A DNA stretch of 64,000 nucleotides from CAZRWD01 sp964603785 (GTDB lineage: Bacteria; Fermentibacterota; Fermentibacteria; Fermentibacterales; Fermentibacteraceae), in contig CAZRWD010000011.1 in the NCBI GenBank assembly GCA_964603785.1, positions 18,946 to 82,945 on the forward strand, written 5' to 3'. Made by a program: the position numbers and the translations under genes. Below the pieces are notes generated by a model, which made no database searches, was not told the DNA's origin, and saw only the letters and a program-made list of their open reading frames with translations. This document shows, piece by piece, positions 1-7,668 of the stretch (position 1 is the stretch's first letter; each line of letters begins with the position of its first letter).

Positions 1-1190
1 ACCTCGAGGCGCTCCTCCCTCTGGCTCCCGCCGACTATCTCCCCGACCTCCGGGACGAGGAGATCGCAGCACGCAACCGTCTTCCCGTCGTCGTTGACCC
101 TCATGTAGAAGGGCTTGAAGCACGCCGGGTAATCCGTGACGAAGACGGGTCTCCTGAACACCTCGTCCGCCAGCATGCGCTCGTGCTCGGCCGTGGGGGG
201 CGAGCCCCACTCCAGCGGTGCGACCCGGCCGCGGCCCTCCCGCCCCAGGATCTCGACCGCCTCCGTGTATGTGACCCTCGCGAAATCCCCCCCGAGGAGG
301 GATTCGTACCTGCCCTCCAGGCCAGGCTCGACCCACTTCCCGAGGAACTCGAGCTCATCCGGGCAGGACCGCCCGACGGTCGACGCCATGTGCTTCACGA
401 AGGCTTCTATCAGGGCGATGTCGTCGTCCAGGTCGCAGAACGCCATCTCAGGCTCGATCATCCAGAACTCCGCGGCATGGATTCGCGTGTCGGAGGGATC
501 GGCCCTGAAGGCGGGTCCGAATGTGTAGACCCCTCCGAGGCCGAGGGCGAGCGGCTCCGCCTCGAGCTGCGCGCTCACGGACAGGAAGGCCCTGCGCCTG
601 AAGAAGTCTGCGGTGAAGTCGACGCCGTCCGGGCCTGTCGGCACCCTGTCCAGCGGCAGGGTGGTCACCTGGAAGGTCTCTCCCGCACCTTCGCAGTCGC
701 TGGCGGTCAGAAGCGGCGGGTGCACGTAAAGGAAGCCCCTGGAGTCGAAGAACTCGTGAACCGCCATCGCCAGCCTGTGCCTCATCCGGAAGATCGCCGA
801 GAACGTGCCCGTCCTCGGTCGCAGCTGCGGGATCGTCCGCAGGAACTCCATGCTGTGGCGCTTCGGCTGGAGGGGGTAGGAGGGGTCGACCGGGCCGATC
901 ACCGCCACCCCGGAGGCCCTCAGGTCCCTGTCCTGCCCCGTTCCGCCGGACTCCTCGACGGTGCCGGCCACCATGATGCAGGCACCCGGCGCGATGCCGG
1001 ACAGCGTCTCCCCCGGGAAGGCGGACCTGTCGAAGACGACCTGGAGATTCGCGAAGCAGGAGCCGTCGTTCACGGTGGCGAAGGCCACCGAACTGGAGGT
1101 CCGGCTGTTGCGGACCCAGCCGTACACCGTGACGGATTCGCCGGTCGGAACGGTTTCCAGCACATCACGGACCGTGGTTCTCGCGATCAT
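1..1190 (-). CDS. asnS: Asparagine--tRNA ligase, C-terminus cut off by the window edge
   Basis: Charges tRNA-Asn with asparagine in the cytoplasm. The reading frame begins with ATG at 1188-1190, preceded by a GGAGG ribosome site. An N-terminal OB-fold anticodon domain (VYGWVRNSRTSSSVAF, near residue 20) is followed by the class II catalytic core. That core shows a motif 1 region (GETFQV) and a motif 2 region (FRADPSDTRIHAAEFWMIEP) typical of AsnRS; the AEFWM sequence and the overall layout favour AsnRS over AspRS or LysRS. About 396 codons are present, and motif 3 with the last few dozen residues lies beyond position 1. It is divergent from the methyltransferase at 1353. A TATTAT box on the minus strand near 1232-1237 could be part of its promoter. 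Confidence 0.95.
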   Translation of the reverse strand, partial: MIARTTVRDVLETVPTGESVTVYGWVRNSRTSSSVAFATVNDGSCFANLQVVFDRSAFPGETLSGIAPGACIMVAGTVEESGGTGQDRDLRASGVAVIGPVDPSYPLQPKRHSMEFLRTIPQLRPRTGTFSAIFRMRHRLAMAVHEFFDSRGFLYVHPPLLTASDCEGAGETFQVTTLPLDRVPTGPDGVDFTADFFRRRAFLSVSAQLEAEPLALGLGGVYTFGPAFRADPSDTRIHAAEFWMIEPEMAFCDLDDDIALIEAFVKHMASTVGRSCPDELEFLGKWVEPGLEGRYESLLGGDFARVTYTEAVEILGREGRGRVAPLEWGSPPTAEHERMLADEVFRRPVFVTDYPACFKPFYMRVNDDGKTVACCDLLVPEVGEIVGGSQREERLE

Positions 1191-1231
1191 GGGGACACCC
1201 TCCTGCAGGGACACGGGCAAGAACATCGACA

Positions 1232-1261
1232 ATAATACTGGAGCGCGAAGGGTCGTGAGTA
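1232..1261 (-). promoter_or_regulatory. Weak candidate promoter for asnS
   Basis: On the minus strand a TATTAT -10-like box (1232-1237) lies 18 bases downstream of TACTCA (1256-1261), which matches only half of the -35 consensus. The position is reasonable for asnS (start 1190). The call rests mainly on the -10 match and is tentative. Confidence 0.25.
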
Positions 1262-1267
1262 GGGGAG

Positions 1268-1318
1268 GCCTCCGACGGCCTGCCCGTCCGCGGGTCTCCG
1301 CGCCGGGCTCACGGAGGC
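1268..1318 (+). other. Nested inverted repeat in the leader of the methyltransferase gene
   Basis: GCCTCCG (1268-1274) pairs with CGGAGGC (1312-1318). Inside this, GCCCG (from 1282) can pair with CGGGC just before 1310. The structure ends about 17 bases before the AGGAGGG ribosome site of the gene at 1353. It could be a leader hairpin or attenuator, but in such GC-rich DNA it may be chance. Confidence 0.25.
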
Positions 1319-1352
1319 TGCCCGTCCCATCCGCAGGAGGGTTTCGACAGGC

Positions 1353-2195
1353 ATGACCACGATCCGTTCCGAGAGCGCACCGATCGGTCCGGACGGGGGC
1401 GAGGGCGGGACGTTCTCCCCGGAGGACTGCTTCTTCTACCATACGATGGACCTCCCCGGCATCGGCCTCGTCCGCGGCCACTGGGACCTGAGGGGACGCG
1501 AGAGGGCCTATCTCGGGGGAGTGGACTTCTCCGGCAGGACGGTCCTCGAGGTGGGAACCGCGAGCGGACACCTCTGCTTCGCGATGGAGGCCATGGGAGC
1601 CCGGGTGACCGCCTTCGACCTCTCGGACGAGCAGGACTGGGACATCGTGCCCTACGCGGGATGCGACACCGGTGCCGACTCCGCCGAGCGCAGGAGCCAC
1701 ATCAGGCTTCTGAACAACGGATTCCTGGCGGCCAGGAAGGCCCTCGGATCCCGGGCCGATATCGTCTACGGAAGCGTGTACGACATCCCCGACGACATCG
1801 GCCGCTTCGACATCTGCACCTTCGGGTGCATACTCCTTCACCTGCGCGATCCCTTCAGGGCCATGCAGCTCGCGGTGGCGCACGTCGACGGCGCGGTCAT
1901 AGTCACGGACGTCGCCCCGAGGTTCCCGCTGCTCGTGCGCGCGGGCGAGATGCTCTCGGGCTGCGGGGCGGCCCGCTTCATGCCCGATCCGGTCATGGAG
2001 CGGCCCGTCGACACGTGGTGGAGCCTCACGCCCCGCCTCGTCTCCCAGTTCCTTGGTGTTCTCGGGTTCCCGCGCACCGTCACCACATATCACAGGCAGC
2101 TCTACATGGGCCGACCGGTAAGGCTGTTCACGGTAGTGGGCAGGAAGGCGGCCGTGGATCCCGGCCCGGCCGGAAGGCGACCGGGTGCCCGCTGA
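1353..2195 (+). CDS. SAM-dependent class I methyltransferase
   Basis: A 280-residue soluble protein with a Rossmann-type methyltransferase core. Motif I is VLEVGTASGHL (about residues 64-74), followed by an acidic end of strand 2 (VTAFDLSDEQDWD, D89) that would bind SAM ribose. The later segment FDICTFGCILLHLRDPF is a typical motif IV/post-motif. The overall pattern resembles DUF1698/CmoB-like or small-molecule methyltransferases; the substrate is unknown. Start ATG at 1353 follows AGGAGGG about ten bases upstream. The stop overlaps the start of the next gene by 11 bases, so the two are probably translationally coupled. Confidence 0.8.
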   Translation: MTTIRSESAPIGPDGGEGGTFSPEDCFFYHTMDLPGIGLVRGHWDLRGRERAYLGGVDFSGRTVLEVGTASGHLCFAMEAMGARVTAFDLSDEQDWDIVPYAGCDTGADSAERRSHIRLLNNGFLAARKALGSRADIVYGSVYDIPDDIGRFDICTFGCILLHLRDPFRAMQLAVAHVDGAVIVTDVAPRFPLLVRAGEMLSGCGAARFMPDPVMERPVDTWWSLTPRLVSQFLGVLGFPRTVTTYHRQLYMGRPVRLFTVVGRKAAVDPGPAGRRPGAR

Positions 2196-2571
2196 CCCCT
2201 CTCGCGGCTCGATCCTTCACCGCCTGACCGCGAAGGCCGTCCTCTCCGGTCTCGTCCTGACCGCTGGCACCATGCTGTTCGAGGGGAGGGAGTACGTCCA
2301 CGCCTCCGTCTGGGATCCGTCGGTGCCCCTCCACGAGAGCACATGCGTGAGGGTCGCGACATGGGGACGGCCCGTGCGCTTCCTTCGGGACCGCCCCTTC
2401 GAGGGGAGGACGGGCGCTCCCGAGGCCGGCGACCGGATCAACGGGGCGGCCCTCCTCTTCGACACCGGCTTCTGGATATCGGTATCGACGGTTGTTCTCC
2501 TGATCGTCCGGGCGGCTGCCGGAATTCTCCGCCGCAGGGTCCGCGAGGGTCGGGCGGCCGGCCCGGTGTGA
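2185..2571 (+). CDS. Small two-helix membrane protein, unknown function
   Basis: A 128-residue protein starting at GTG 2185, inside the end of the methyltransferase gene. Hydrophobic stretches near residues 13-28 and 92-110 flank a soluble loop of about 60 residues, and the C-terminus is basic (RRRVREGRAAG). This suggests an inner-membrane protein with a periplasmic loop. I do not recognise the family. Overlap with the upstream gene and consistent codon use support it being real. No ribosome site is obvious, as expected for a coupled start. Confidence 0.55.
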   Translation: MPADPSRGSILHRLTAKAVLSGLVLTAGTMLFEGREYVHASVWDPSVPLHESTCVRVATWGRPVRFLRDRPFEGRTGAPEAGDRINGAALLFDTGFWISVSTVVLLIVRAAAGILRRRVREGRAAGPV

Positions 2572-2605
2572 GCATCCGGGCTGACGACACAAGGGAGGGG
2601 GAGTG

Positions 2606-3112
2606 ATGGACTGCAGGGTGACCCTCGAACAGTATGCCCGGTTGTGTGCACGCATGGCCGATACCGGCGGCGACGTCTCCAGGGAGCACGCCGTCGCGGA
2701 GGCGGACGGAGTGTCGGCCGGGGACTGGGATCTGGCCAAGGAGTATTATACGAAGAAGATGCAGGATCCGTCGGACATGGGCAGGACTGCGATGGCGTTC
2801 ATGCCGCTCTACCAGGCGGAACAGGCGGCCATGAGGGGCGGCGCCGAGCCCGGCTCCCTCGAGACCTATGCCAGGGTGCACGCGGAGATGGCCTACAGGA
2901 AGGACCCGGCCGATCCGGGCAGGAAGATCGACTTCAACATAGTGCTCGCCGAGAACGGCTTCAGCCAGCCCGCGTGGCTCGAGATGGAGGGGTACTGGAC
3001 CCCCCGTGTCGCGATGGACTCGGACCCGAGGTTCGATCCGGCGCTGGCGGCCAGGTTCGCGGAACTGATACAGAAGGAGGCCGACAGGGTTCTCGGGATA
3101 TCGAGGGAGTGA
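2606..3112 (+). CDS. Unknown soluble protein with an internal duplication
   Basis: 168 residues from ATG 2606 (a GTG lies directly before it at 2603), with a strong AGGGAGGGG ribosome site. The two halves look like repeats of one another. Residues 6-73 contain TLEQYARLCARMA ... ADGVSAGDWDLAKEYYTKKM ... PLYQAEQ. Residues 84-160 contain SLETYARVHAEMA ... ENGFSQPAWLEMEGYWTPRV ... ARFAELIQKEAD. The shared pattern is a YAR helix, a G-S-x-x-x-W segment, an aromatic pair and a closing helix. There is no signal peptide and no catalytic motif I can name. It may belong to a DUF family (possibly the DUF6620 type), but I am not sure. It lies between the membrane protein at 2185 and the radical-SAM unit. 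Confidence 0.65.
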   Translation: MDCRVTLEQYARLCARMADTGGDVSREHAVAEADGVSAGDWDLAKEYYTKKMQDPSDMGRTAMAFMPLYQAEQAAMRGGAEPGSLETYARVHAEMAYRKDPADPGRKIDFNIVLAENGFSQPAWLEMEGYWTPRVAMDSDPRFDPALAARFAELIQKEADRVLGISRE

Positions 3113-3161
3113 CTTCCACCTGATCGTGACTGCAGGAGACAGGCGTGAGCCGGTCCCGCTC

Positions 3162-3190
3162 TTGAAACTGCCAACCCCCGGGAGTATTGT
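3162..3190 (+). promoter_or_regulatory. Sigma-70-type promoter of the radical-SAM gene
   Basis: TTGAAA (3162-3167), a 17-base spacer and TATTGT (3185-3190) give a good housekeeping promoter. The expected transcription start is near 3197, leaving a leader of about 50 bases before the 12-codon ORF at 3247 and about 70 before the radical-SAM start. Confidence 0.6.
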
Positions 3191-3246
3191 TGCCCCTGCC
3201 CCTGGGGGGCGCGGGCGATCGGATCCGAACCCGGAGGTCGAATCCC

Positions 3247-3285
3247 ATGAAGCAGGAGACGTCGGTTGGCAGCCCCGGCCGATAG
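3247..3285 (+). CDS. Possible 12-residue leader peptide overlapping the radical-SAM start
   Basis: ATG 3247 is preceded by GGAGGT (3233-3238) at an ideal 8-base spacing and encodes MKQETSVGSPGR before TAG at 3283-3285. It overlaps the first codons of the radical-SAM gene in another frame. The ribosome site is as good as that of the main gene, so ribosomes probably load here. It could be a coupling leader, or chance. It has no cysteine or GG motif, so it is a poor candidate for a RiPP precursor. Confidence 0.3.
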   Translation: MKQETSVGSPGR

Positions 3286-4396
3286 CGCGGTCTTCACGGG
3301 CGGCAGGGTCGAGCTGCAGCTCCTCACCACGCTGAGGTGCAACCTCAGGTGCAGCTACTGCTGCCTCGGCGTGGGCGAGGTCCTCGACTCCCAGAAGAAC
3401 GCCACCTACACGGCAGGGCAGCTGGAGAGGTTCATAGAGACCCACCTGGGCGGCCGCGAGGTGTACATCACCCTCTACGGCGGCGAGCCCCTCATGAACA
3501 CGGAGTTCGGCCTGGAGCTCATGGACCGCTTCCCCAACATCCGGTTCAACCTGCAGACGAACGGCACCCTCCTCGCCGGTCTGCCCGACAGGTTCCTCGG
3601 GAGGCTGTCGAACATGATGGTCTCGGTCGACGGCGGCGAGAAGGTCACGGACGCCTATCGCGGCAGGGGTGTGTACGGGAGGGTCATCGAGAACGTCGAA
3701 ACCGTCCGTGGCAGGATGCCCGGCACGATGACGGCGCGGGTCACGTGGTGGAGCGGGGAGACCACCTTCGATGACATCGACGGTCTGCTCGAGCACTTCG
3801 ACTATGTCTACTTCCAGTTCGCCCAGGACGAGGGAGCCAACACGCCGGCGGCCGTCGAGGCGAAGAAGGCCGTCCTGTCGGGTCTCGTCGAGCGGTTCTT
3901 CGGCGGGGACGACCTCTATCCCGTTGTGCCGATAATGGGGATAGTCAGGAACAAGGCGGTTCCCTGGAGGATCAACGAGCTCTCGGGCGGCATGACGCAG
4001 TGCAGGGTTTCCACCAACCTGCTCAACGTGATGCCCGACGGGAAGATATATCCCTGTCCCGACATGCTCTACGCGAACGAGCTGCTCCAGGGCGACGTGG
4101 TCGCCAACTGGGTGGTCAGGAGCCCTCTCCAGCCCCACCCCGACATGCCCTGCCGCTCCTGTCCGGCCTGGCACTTCTGCCGCGGCAACTGCATGAAGAA
4201 CCTGTATCTGGCCTATGTGAAGAAGGACGAGGAGTGGCGGACGACGGTCACCGAGCCCATCTGCGATCTCATCAGGTTCCTGGGCGAAGAGGTGGAGAGG
4301 CATGACCCCCAGGCATGGTTCGCACGGATGCCCCTGCATGTCCGCAGGAGGGTTTCCGATGCCGAGATCTACGAGTTCTGCGAGGTCATGCCCTGA
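3266..4396 (+). CDS. Radical SAM protein with SPASM-type C-terminal Fe-S domain
   Basis: A 376-residue radical-SAM enzyme. Near the N-terminus LRCNLRCSYCC supplies the CxxxCxxC cluster ligands C25, C29 and C32. GGEP (in TLYGGEPL) is the SAM-binding motif. The C-terminal half has the cysteine pattern of SPASM domains: TQCRVS, IYPCPD, PCRSCPAWHFCRGNC and EPICDL. SPASM proteins mostly modify peptides or proteins (anSME, PqqE and RiPP maturases). No obvious substrate peptide is encoded beside it. The start is TTG 3266, after AGGAGA with a 7-base spacing; an in-frame ATG upstream is lacking. It has its own promoter at 3162. The substrate is unknown. Confidence 0.9.
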   Translation: MAAPADSAVFTGGRVELQLLTTLRCNLRCSYCCLGVGEVLDSQKNATYTAGQLERFIETHLGGREVYITLYGGEPLMNTEFGLELMDRFPNIRFNLQTNGTLLAGLPDRFLGRLSNMMVSVDGGEKVTDAYRGRGVYGRVIENVETVRGRMPGTMTARVTWWSGETTFDDIDGLLEHFDYVYFQFAQDEGANTPAAVEAKKAVLSGLVERFFGGDDLYPVVPIMGIVRNKAVPWRINELSGGMTQCRVSTNLLNVMPDGKIYPCPDMLYANELLQGDVVANWVVRSPLQPHPDMPCRSCPAWHFCRGNCMKNLYLAYVKKDEEWRTTVTEPICDLIRFLGEEVERHDPQAWFARMPLHVRRRVSDAEIYEFCEVMP

Positions 4397-4494
4397 ATGG
4401 ATGAGCGTCGCCGGATGACGGTCATGCGGCCCGTCCCGCCCGGTCGGATGGATCTTCGTCGCGGGCGTGTGGACGGGCGGGAGGACGGTGCGGA

Positions 4495-4701
4495 ATGGGT
4501 CTGTTCAGGGCGAAGGTGTGGACACCCCTCGACATCGCCGGGCTCAAGGTCTTCTGCATCCTGGCAGGGATGATCGCGGGAGCCCATCTCGAGGCGTTCA
4601 CCAGGCGGAACCTCTGGATCATCGCAGTCGTCGCGGCTGCAGCCGGGATCAAGCCCGCCCTCTCCTACTTCTTCGGCAGGGACGGCGGCCGCCCGGCCTA
4701 G
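4495..4701 (+). CDS. Small membrane protein, two helices
   Basis: 68 residues from ATG 4495, with GGGAGG about 12 bases upstream. It begins FRAKVWTPLDIAGLKVF and has hydrophobic segments at about residues 15-30 and 40-60, so it is a small inner-membrane hairpin. Similar short proteins with a W-x-P-x-D-x-A-x-L-K start occur in other bacteria as uncharacterised proteins, from memory. Its stop codon shares the CTAG at 4698-4701 with the convergent gene. Function unknown. Confidence 0.65.
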   Translation: MGLFRAKVWTPLDIAGLKVFCILAGMIAGAHLEAFTRRNLWIIAVVAAAAGIKPALSYFFGRDGGRPA

Positions 4702-5591
4702 GGGTCGCCCCGGTCCGGCGACGCCCGTCCCGCCCCCGGCGCATCCCCCGCGTCCTCCCCTGGCACCGCGCGGGAGAGGAACCTCCCGGAGACGCGCGAC
4801 ACGAGCCTGTGGACGACGATGCCAGGCCTCAGGGCCCTGACGAACGCACCTGCCCACGAGGCGTACTCCTCCGCATCCGGAAGCGTGATCCTGCCCGCCC
4901 TGAGATCGTCCTCCATGGGGGTGCCCGCGAGTATCTTCAGATCGTGCACCTTCACGCCCCAGCAGCCCGTGGCGTTGACGAACCCCGCGGTGTGCAGGAA
5001 GTCCCCGACCGTCTCTCCCGGTAGCCCCAGGATGACGTGGAGCACCACCATGATCCCCCGCGAGCGGAGCCTGCGGGCGGCATCCTCGACCGCAGCGGCG
5101 TCATGTCCCCGGTTGACGGCCTCCAGGGTGGAGTCGCGCGCCGTCTGGAGGCCCAGCTCCACCCACAGCATGTGTCTGCCTGCAACCTCCCCGAGCATGT
5201 CGAGCATCGCCTCGGGAAGGCAGTCGGGCCTCGTGCAGAGCGACAGCCCGACGACGCCGGGGCAGCCGGCGGCCTCGGCGAGCATGGGCTCGAGTTCCTC
5301 CGGCCTGCAGTTGGTGGGGGTTCCGTCCTGGAAGTAGGGGATGAACATCCGGGCTCCGTACCTCCGCGAGACCACCCGGGCTCCCGCCTCGAACTGCTCC
5401 CGCACCGGCATTCCCGGCCGGATGCCGGGCGGTAGGAACGCATCCGGCCTGCAGAAGGTGCACCCGCCGCGTCCGCCGGCCATCCTCCCCGGACAGGGGA
5501 AGCCCGCCGCCAGGCCGACCTTCCTGACCGGCCCGCCGAAGCGCTCCTGCAGCCAGTCGGCCAGTTTGCAGTATGTTATCCCTTGCAGCAG
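4698..5591 (-). CDS. Radical SAM protein, TIGR01212/YhcC family
   Basis: About 297 residues. The family signature is clear: GFPCPGR, then GGRGGCTFC supplies the cluster cysteines, followed by YFQDGTPTNC, SLCTRPDCLP, WVELGLQTA, HVILGLPGE and VKVHDLKILAGT. These match the YhcC/TIGR01212 radical-SAM family, whose reaction is not firmly established. The start is unclear: between 5564 and 5603 the frame has no ATG, GTG or TTG, only CTG (5591, 5588), ATA (5579) and ATT (5600). I use CTG 5591, which places about 12 residues before the conserved ADWLQERFG. It diverges from the acetyltransferase-like gene and ends on the shared CTAG. Confidence 0.85.
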   Translation of the reverse strand: MLQGITYCKLADWLQERFGGPVRKVGLAAGFPCPGRMAGGRGGCTFCRPDAFLPPGIRPGMPVREQFEAGARVVSRRYGARMFIPYFQDGTPTNCRPEELEPMLAEAAGCPGVVGLSLCTRPDCLPEAMLDMLGEVAGRHMLWVELGLQTARDSTLEAVNRGHDAAAVEDAARRLRSRGIMVVLHVILGLPGETVGDFLHTAGFVNATGCWGVKVHDLKILAGTPMEDDLRAGRITLPDAEEYASWAGAFVRALRPGIVVHRLVSRVSGRFLSRAVPGEDAGDAPGAGRASPDRGDP

Positions 5592-5627
5592 TTCCGAAAT
5601 GGTCCCATCCCAACCGGGGAGGCCGGA

Positions 5628-6419
5628 CTGAAGAAACTCTCCCCCGCCGCGGGGGCATTCGTGGATCACTTCGGAGTGCGTCCCGGCGCGCCCTCGCGGA
5701 GCCTGCTCGAACATACCTGCTCCGCGTTCTCCGCGCTGCCCTGGGAGAACCTCACGAAGATGCTCCGGAAGGCCTCCTCCGAACCCGGCCCCGGGAGGCT
5801 CCGCGACCCCCTCACGGTGATGGAGGACCATATCTCGAACGGGACGGGCGGGACATGCTTCTCCCTCGTGGCGACTCTCGGGGAGATCCTTTCCTCTCTC
5901 GGCTTCGACGCGCGCCCGGTCATGGGGGACATGCGCCATGGCCGCGACATCCACTGCGCCCTCCTGGCCAGGATCGGGGAGGACCTCCTGCTGCTCGACC
6001 CGGGCTATCTCGTCGCGGAGCCGGTGACCCTCGGCCGGGCCCATGCCGTGTCAGTCGGCCCGTCGACGCTCGAATACAGGACTACCGGCGACGGGCGGGT
6101 CGAGATGGGCCTTCTCAGGGACGGCTCCTTCGACTGGAGGTGCACCCTGAGGCTGGACCGCCTCGCACCCGGGGTCTTCGAGGACCGATGGCTCGAGTCC
6201 TTCGACTCGCCGGGCATGAACGGCCTGCACCTCTCCAGGGTGTCACGGGGCGAGCGTCTCTACGCCCACGATGCGAACCTCCGCATCGAGGGCCGGGCCG
6301 GCGGGAGGAACCTGAAGATGAGGGATGACTGGGCCGGGATCGTCGCCGGGTCGTTCGGGGTGGACCGGCGTCTTGCCGAGAGCGCCCTCGAGGCCTGGAG
6401 GGGGCTGCGGGGCCGATGA
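5628..6419 (+). CDS. Arylamine N-acetyltransferase-like protein
   Basis: The NAT/transglutaminase-like catalytic triad is visible: Cys77 in NGTGGTCFSL, His109 in DIHCALL and Asp124 in LLLDPGYLV, at the usual spacing of the family. NAT enzymes transfer acetyl from acetyl-CoA to arylamines or hydrazines, and relatives act in secondary metabolism. With a start at CTG 5628, GGGGAGG sits at 5616-5622 with a 5-base gap, giving 263 residues, close to the family norm (about 250-280). The upstream TTG at 5583 has no ribosome site and would overlap the divergent gene. The end overlaps the next gene by ATGA. The real substrate is unknown. Confidence 0.8.
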   Translation: MKKLSPAAGAFVDHFGVRPGAPSRSLLEHTCSAFSALPWENLTKMLRKASSEPGPGRLRDPLTVMEDHISNGTGGTCFSLVATLGEILSSLGFDARPVMGDMRHGRDIHCALLARIGEDLLLLDPGYLVAEPVTLGRAHAVSVGPSTLEYRTTGDGRVEMGLLRDGSFDWRCTLRLDRLAPGVFEDRWLESFDSPGMNGLHLSRVSRGERLYAHDANLRIEGRAGGRNLKMRDDWAGIVAGSFGVDRRLAESALEAWRGLRGR

Positions 6420-6967
6420 TCCCTCCGGAGCCCAGGGTGCTGAGGGTGGCGAGCATCCTGGCGGGTCGCCCCGGGCGGTTCGAGAGGGCGGCCTCCGCGC
6501 TCGGGAGGCTCTTCGGCCCTGTCCTCCTTCGTGGCGGGCCCTATCCGTTCGACATGTCGGCCTACTACGGGAGGGAGATGGGTCCGGGCCTCTTCAGGAT
6601 CTGGCTGGCGTTCTCAGGTCCGGCCCGTCCGGAGGACCTGGCACGGTGGAAGACGGCCTGTGCATCCGTGGAGGACGCCATGAGGGAGCGCGGCGGGAGG
6701 ACGGTGAACATCGACCCGGGCTACCTCGACCTCGGCAAGCTGGTGCTGGCCTCCTTCAAGGAGGCTCCGGACAAGATCTTCATGGGCTCCGGCGTGTGGG
6801 CGCACACCTGCATGCGATACAGGTTCGGCGGGTTCGAGGCCCCGGACCACAGCTTCCCGGATTTCGCGGACGGCAGGTTCGATCCCTTCCTGCGGGAAGC
6901 CAGGCTATGTTTGAAGAGGCTGCTGAGAACGGGCGGCATACCCGCCCGGGAGGGGGAGGGGTCTTGA
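6416..6967 (+). CDS. DUF4416 family protein
   Basis: 183 residues, start ATG 6416 in an ATGA overlap. Characteristic DUF4416 blocks are present: the N-terminal GGPYPFDMSAYYGREMG, the central NIDPGYLDLGKLVLAS, and KIFMGSGVWAHTCMRYRFGG followed by SFPDFADGRFDPF. The family is widespread in deltaproteobacteria and candidate phyla, is soluble, and has no known function. It sits between the acetyltransferase-like gene and a secreted protein, all coupled by overlaps. Confidence 0.85.
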   Translation: MIPPEPRVLRVASILAGRPGRFERAASALGRLFGPVLLRGGPYPFDMSAYYGREMGPGLFRIWLAFSGPARPEDLARWKTACASVEDAMRERGGRTVNIDPGYLDLGKLVLASFKEAPDKIFMGSGVWAHTCMRYRFGGFEAPDHSFPDFADGRFDPFLREARLCLKRLLRTGGIPAREGEGS

Positions 6968-7668
6968 GGATTGGTCTGCTTCCAGTCCTGTTCCTGGTCA
7001 TCGGGGTCGGGGCGGATGTCCTGTTCCAGGACGACTTCGAGGACGGCTACGCGGACGGATGGACGGAACTGCCGTCGTCGGGCGTTGACTACGAGGTCCT
7101 GGACGGGTGGTACCGGGTCTCCGGGAGCTTCCCGGAGCAGGTGCTCGGAGCCTCCCTCAACGGAGACCAGGGCGGCTCGATGAGCACCGCGGACTACTCC
7201 ATACTCGTCCACGTCGAGGAGACCGAGGGCGACTTCGGCCTCCTGGCGCGCTTCTCGCCGTTCACCTACACCGGATATGTCGCGTATCTGAATCCCGTAT
7301 ACGACATCGCCGTCCTGGCCAGGCTGGACGGACCCTCCTCCGAACCCGAACCGCTGGGTGTCATGTACTACGACACCCAGCCCGGAGTGCCGTACTGGCT
7401 CAGGTTCGAGATCTCCGGGAGCCTTGCGGGCGTGAGGATCTGGACGGGATCTGTCGGTGACGAGCCAGGGGACTGGCTCCTGACCGCCGTCGACGCAACC
7501 TGGCAGCAGGCAGGAGCGGTCGGGCTGTATGCAGTCGACTCGCAGAGCGGCGGAACCGCGGAGATCGACACGAGGTTCGACGACGTAACCGTGACCGACG
7601 ACGTCACCCTCGAGCTCGACTCCGTCACATGGGCCTCGTTGAAGGCTGGTCCGGCCGGATCGCGCTAG
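6964..7668 (+). CDS. Secreted beta-sandwich protein, LamG/DUF1080-like
   Basis: 234 residues from TTG 6964 in a TTGA overlap, with a purine-rich GAGGGGGAGGGG ribosome site. A signal peptide (LLPVLFLVIGVGA) precedes FQDDFEDGYADGW, the opening typical of concanavalin-like jelly-roll domains of the DUF1080/LamG type. Later segments (YWLRFEISG, VRIWTG, GAVGLYAVDS, FDDVTV) repeat that fold's usual pattern. It is probably an exported carbohydrate-binding or structural protein. It lacks a C-terminal sorting domain. The stop lies in the CTAG at 7665-7668 shared with the convergent aminotransferase. Confidence 0.7.
   Translation: MRIGLLPVLFLVIGVGADVLFQDDFEDGYADGWTELPSSGVDYEVLDGWYRVSGSFPEQVLGASLNGDQGGSMSTADYSILVHVEETEGDFGLLARFSPFTYTGYVAYLNPVYDIAVLARLDGPSSEPEPLGVMYYDTQPGVPYWLRFEISGSLAGVRIWTGSVGDEPGDWLLTAVDATWQQAGAVGLYAVDSQSGGTAEIDTRFDDVTVTDDVTLELDSVTWASLKAGPAGSR

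Noticed and set aside
2438..4339. 633-residue open frame on the minus strand
   Set aside because: It runs antisense through the duplicated unknown protein and the SPASM enzyme, has low-complexity Arg/Pro/Gly-rich sequence and no domain; a product of high GC.
5583..5627. TTG 5583 as start of the arylamine acetyltransferase-like gene
   Set aside because: No ribosome site and it would intrude into the divergent gene; CTG 5628 has a well-spaced GGGGAGG and gives family-typical length.
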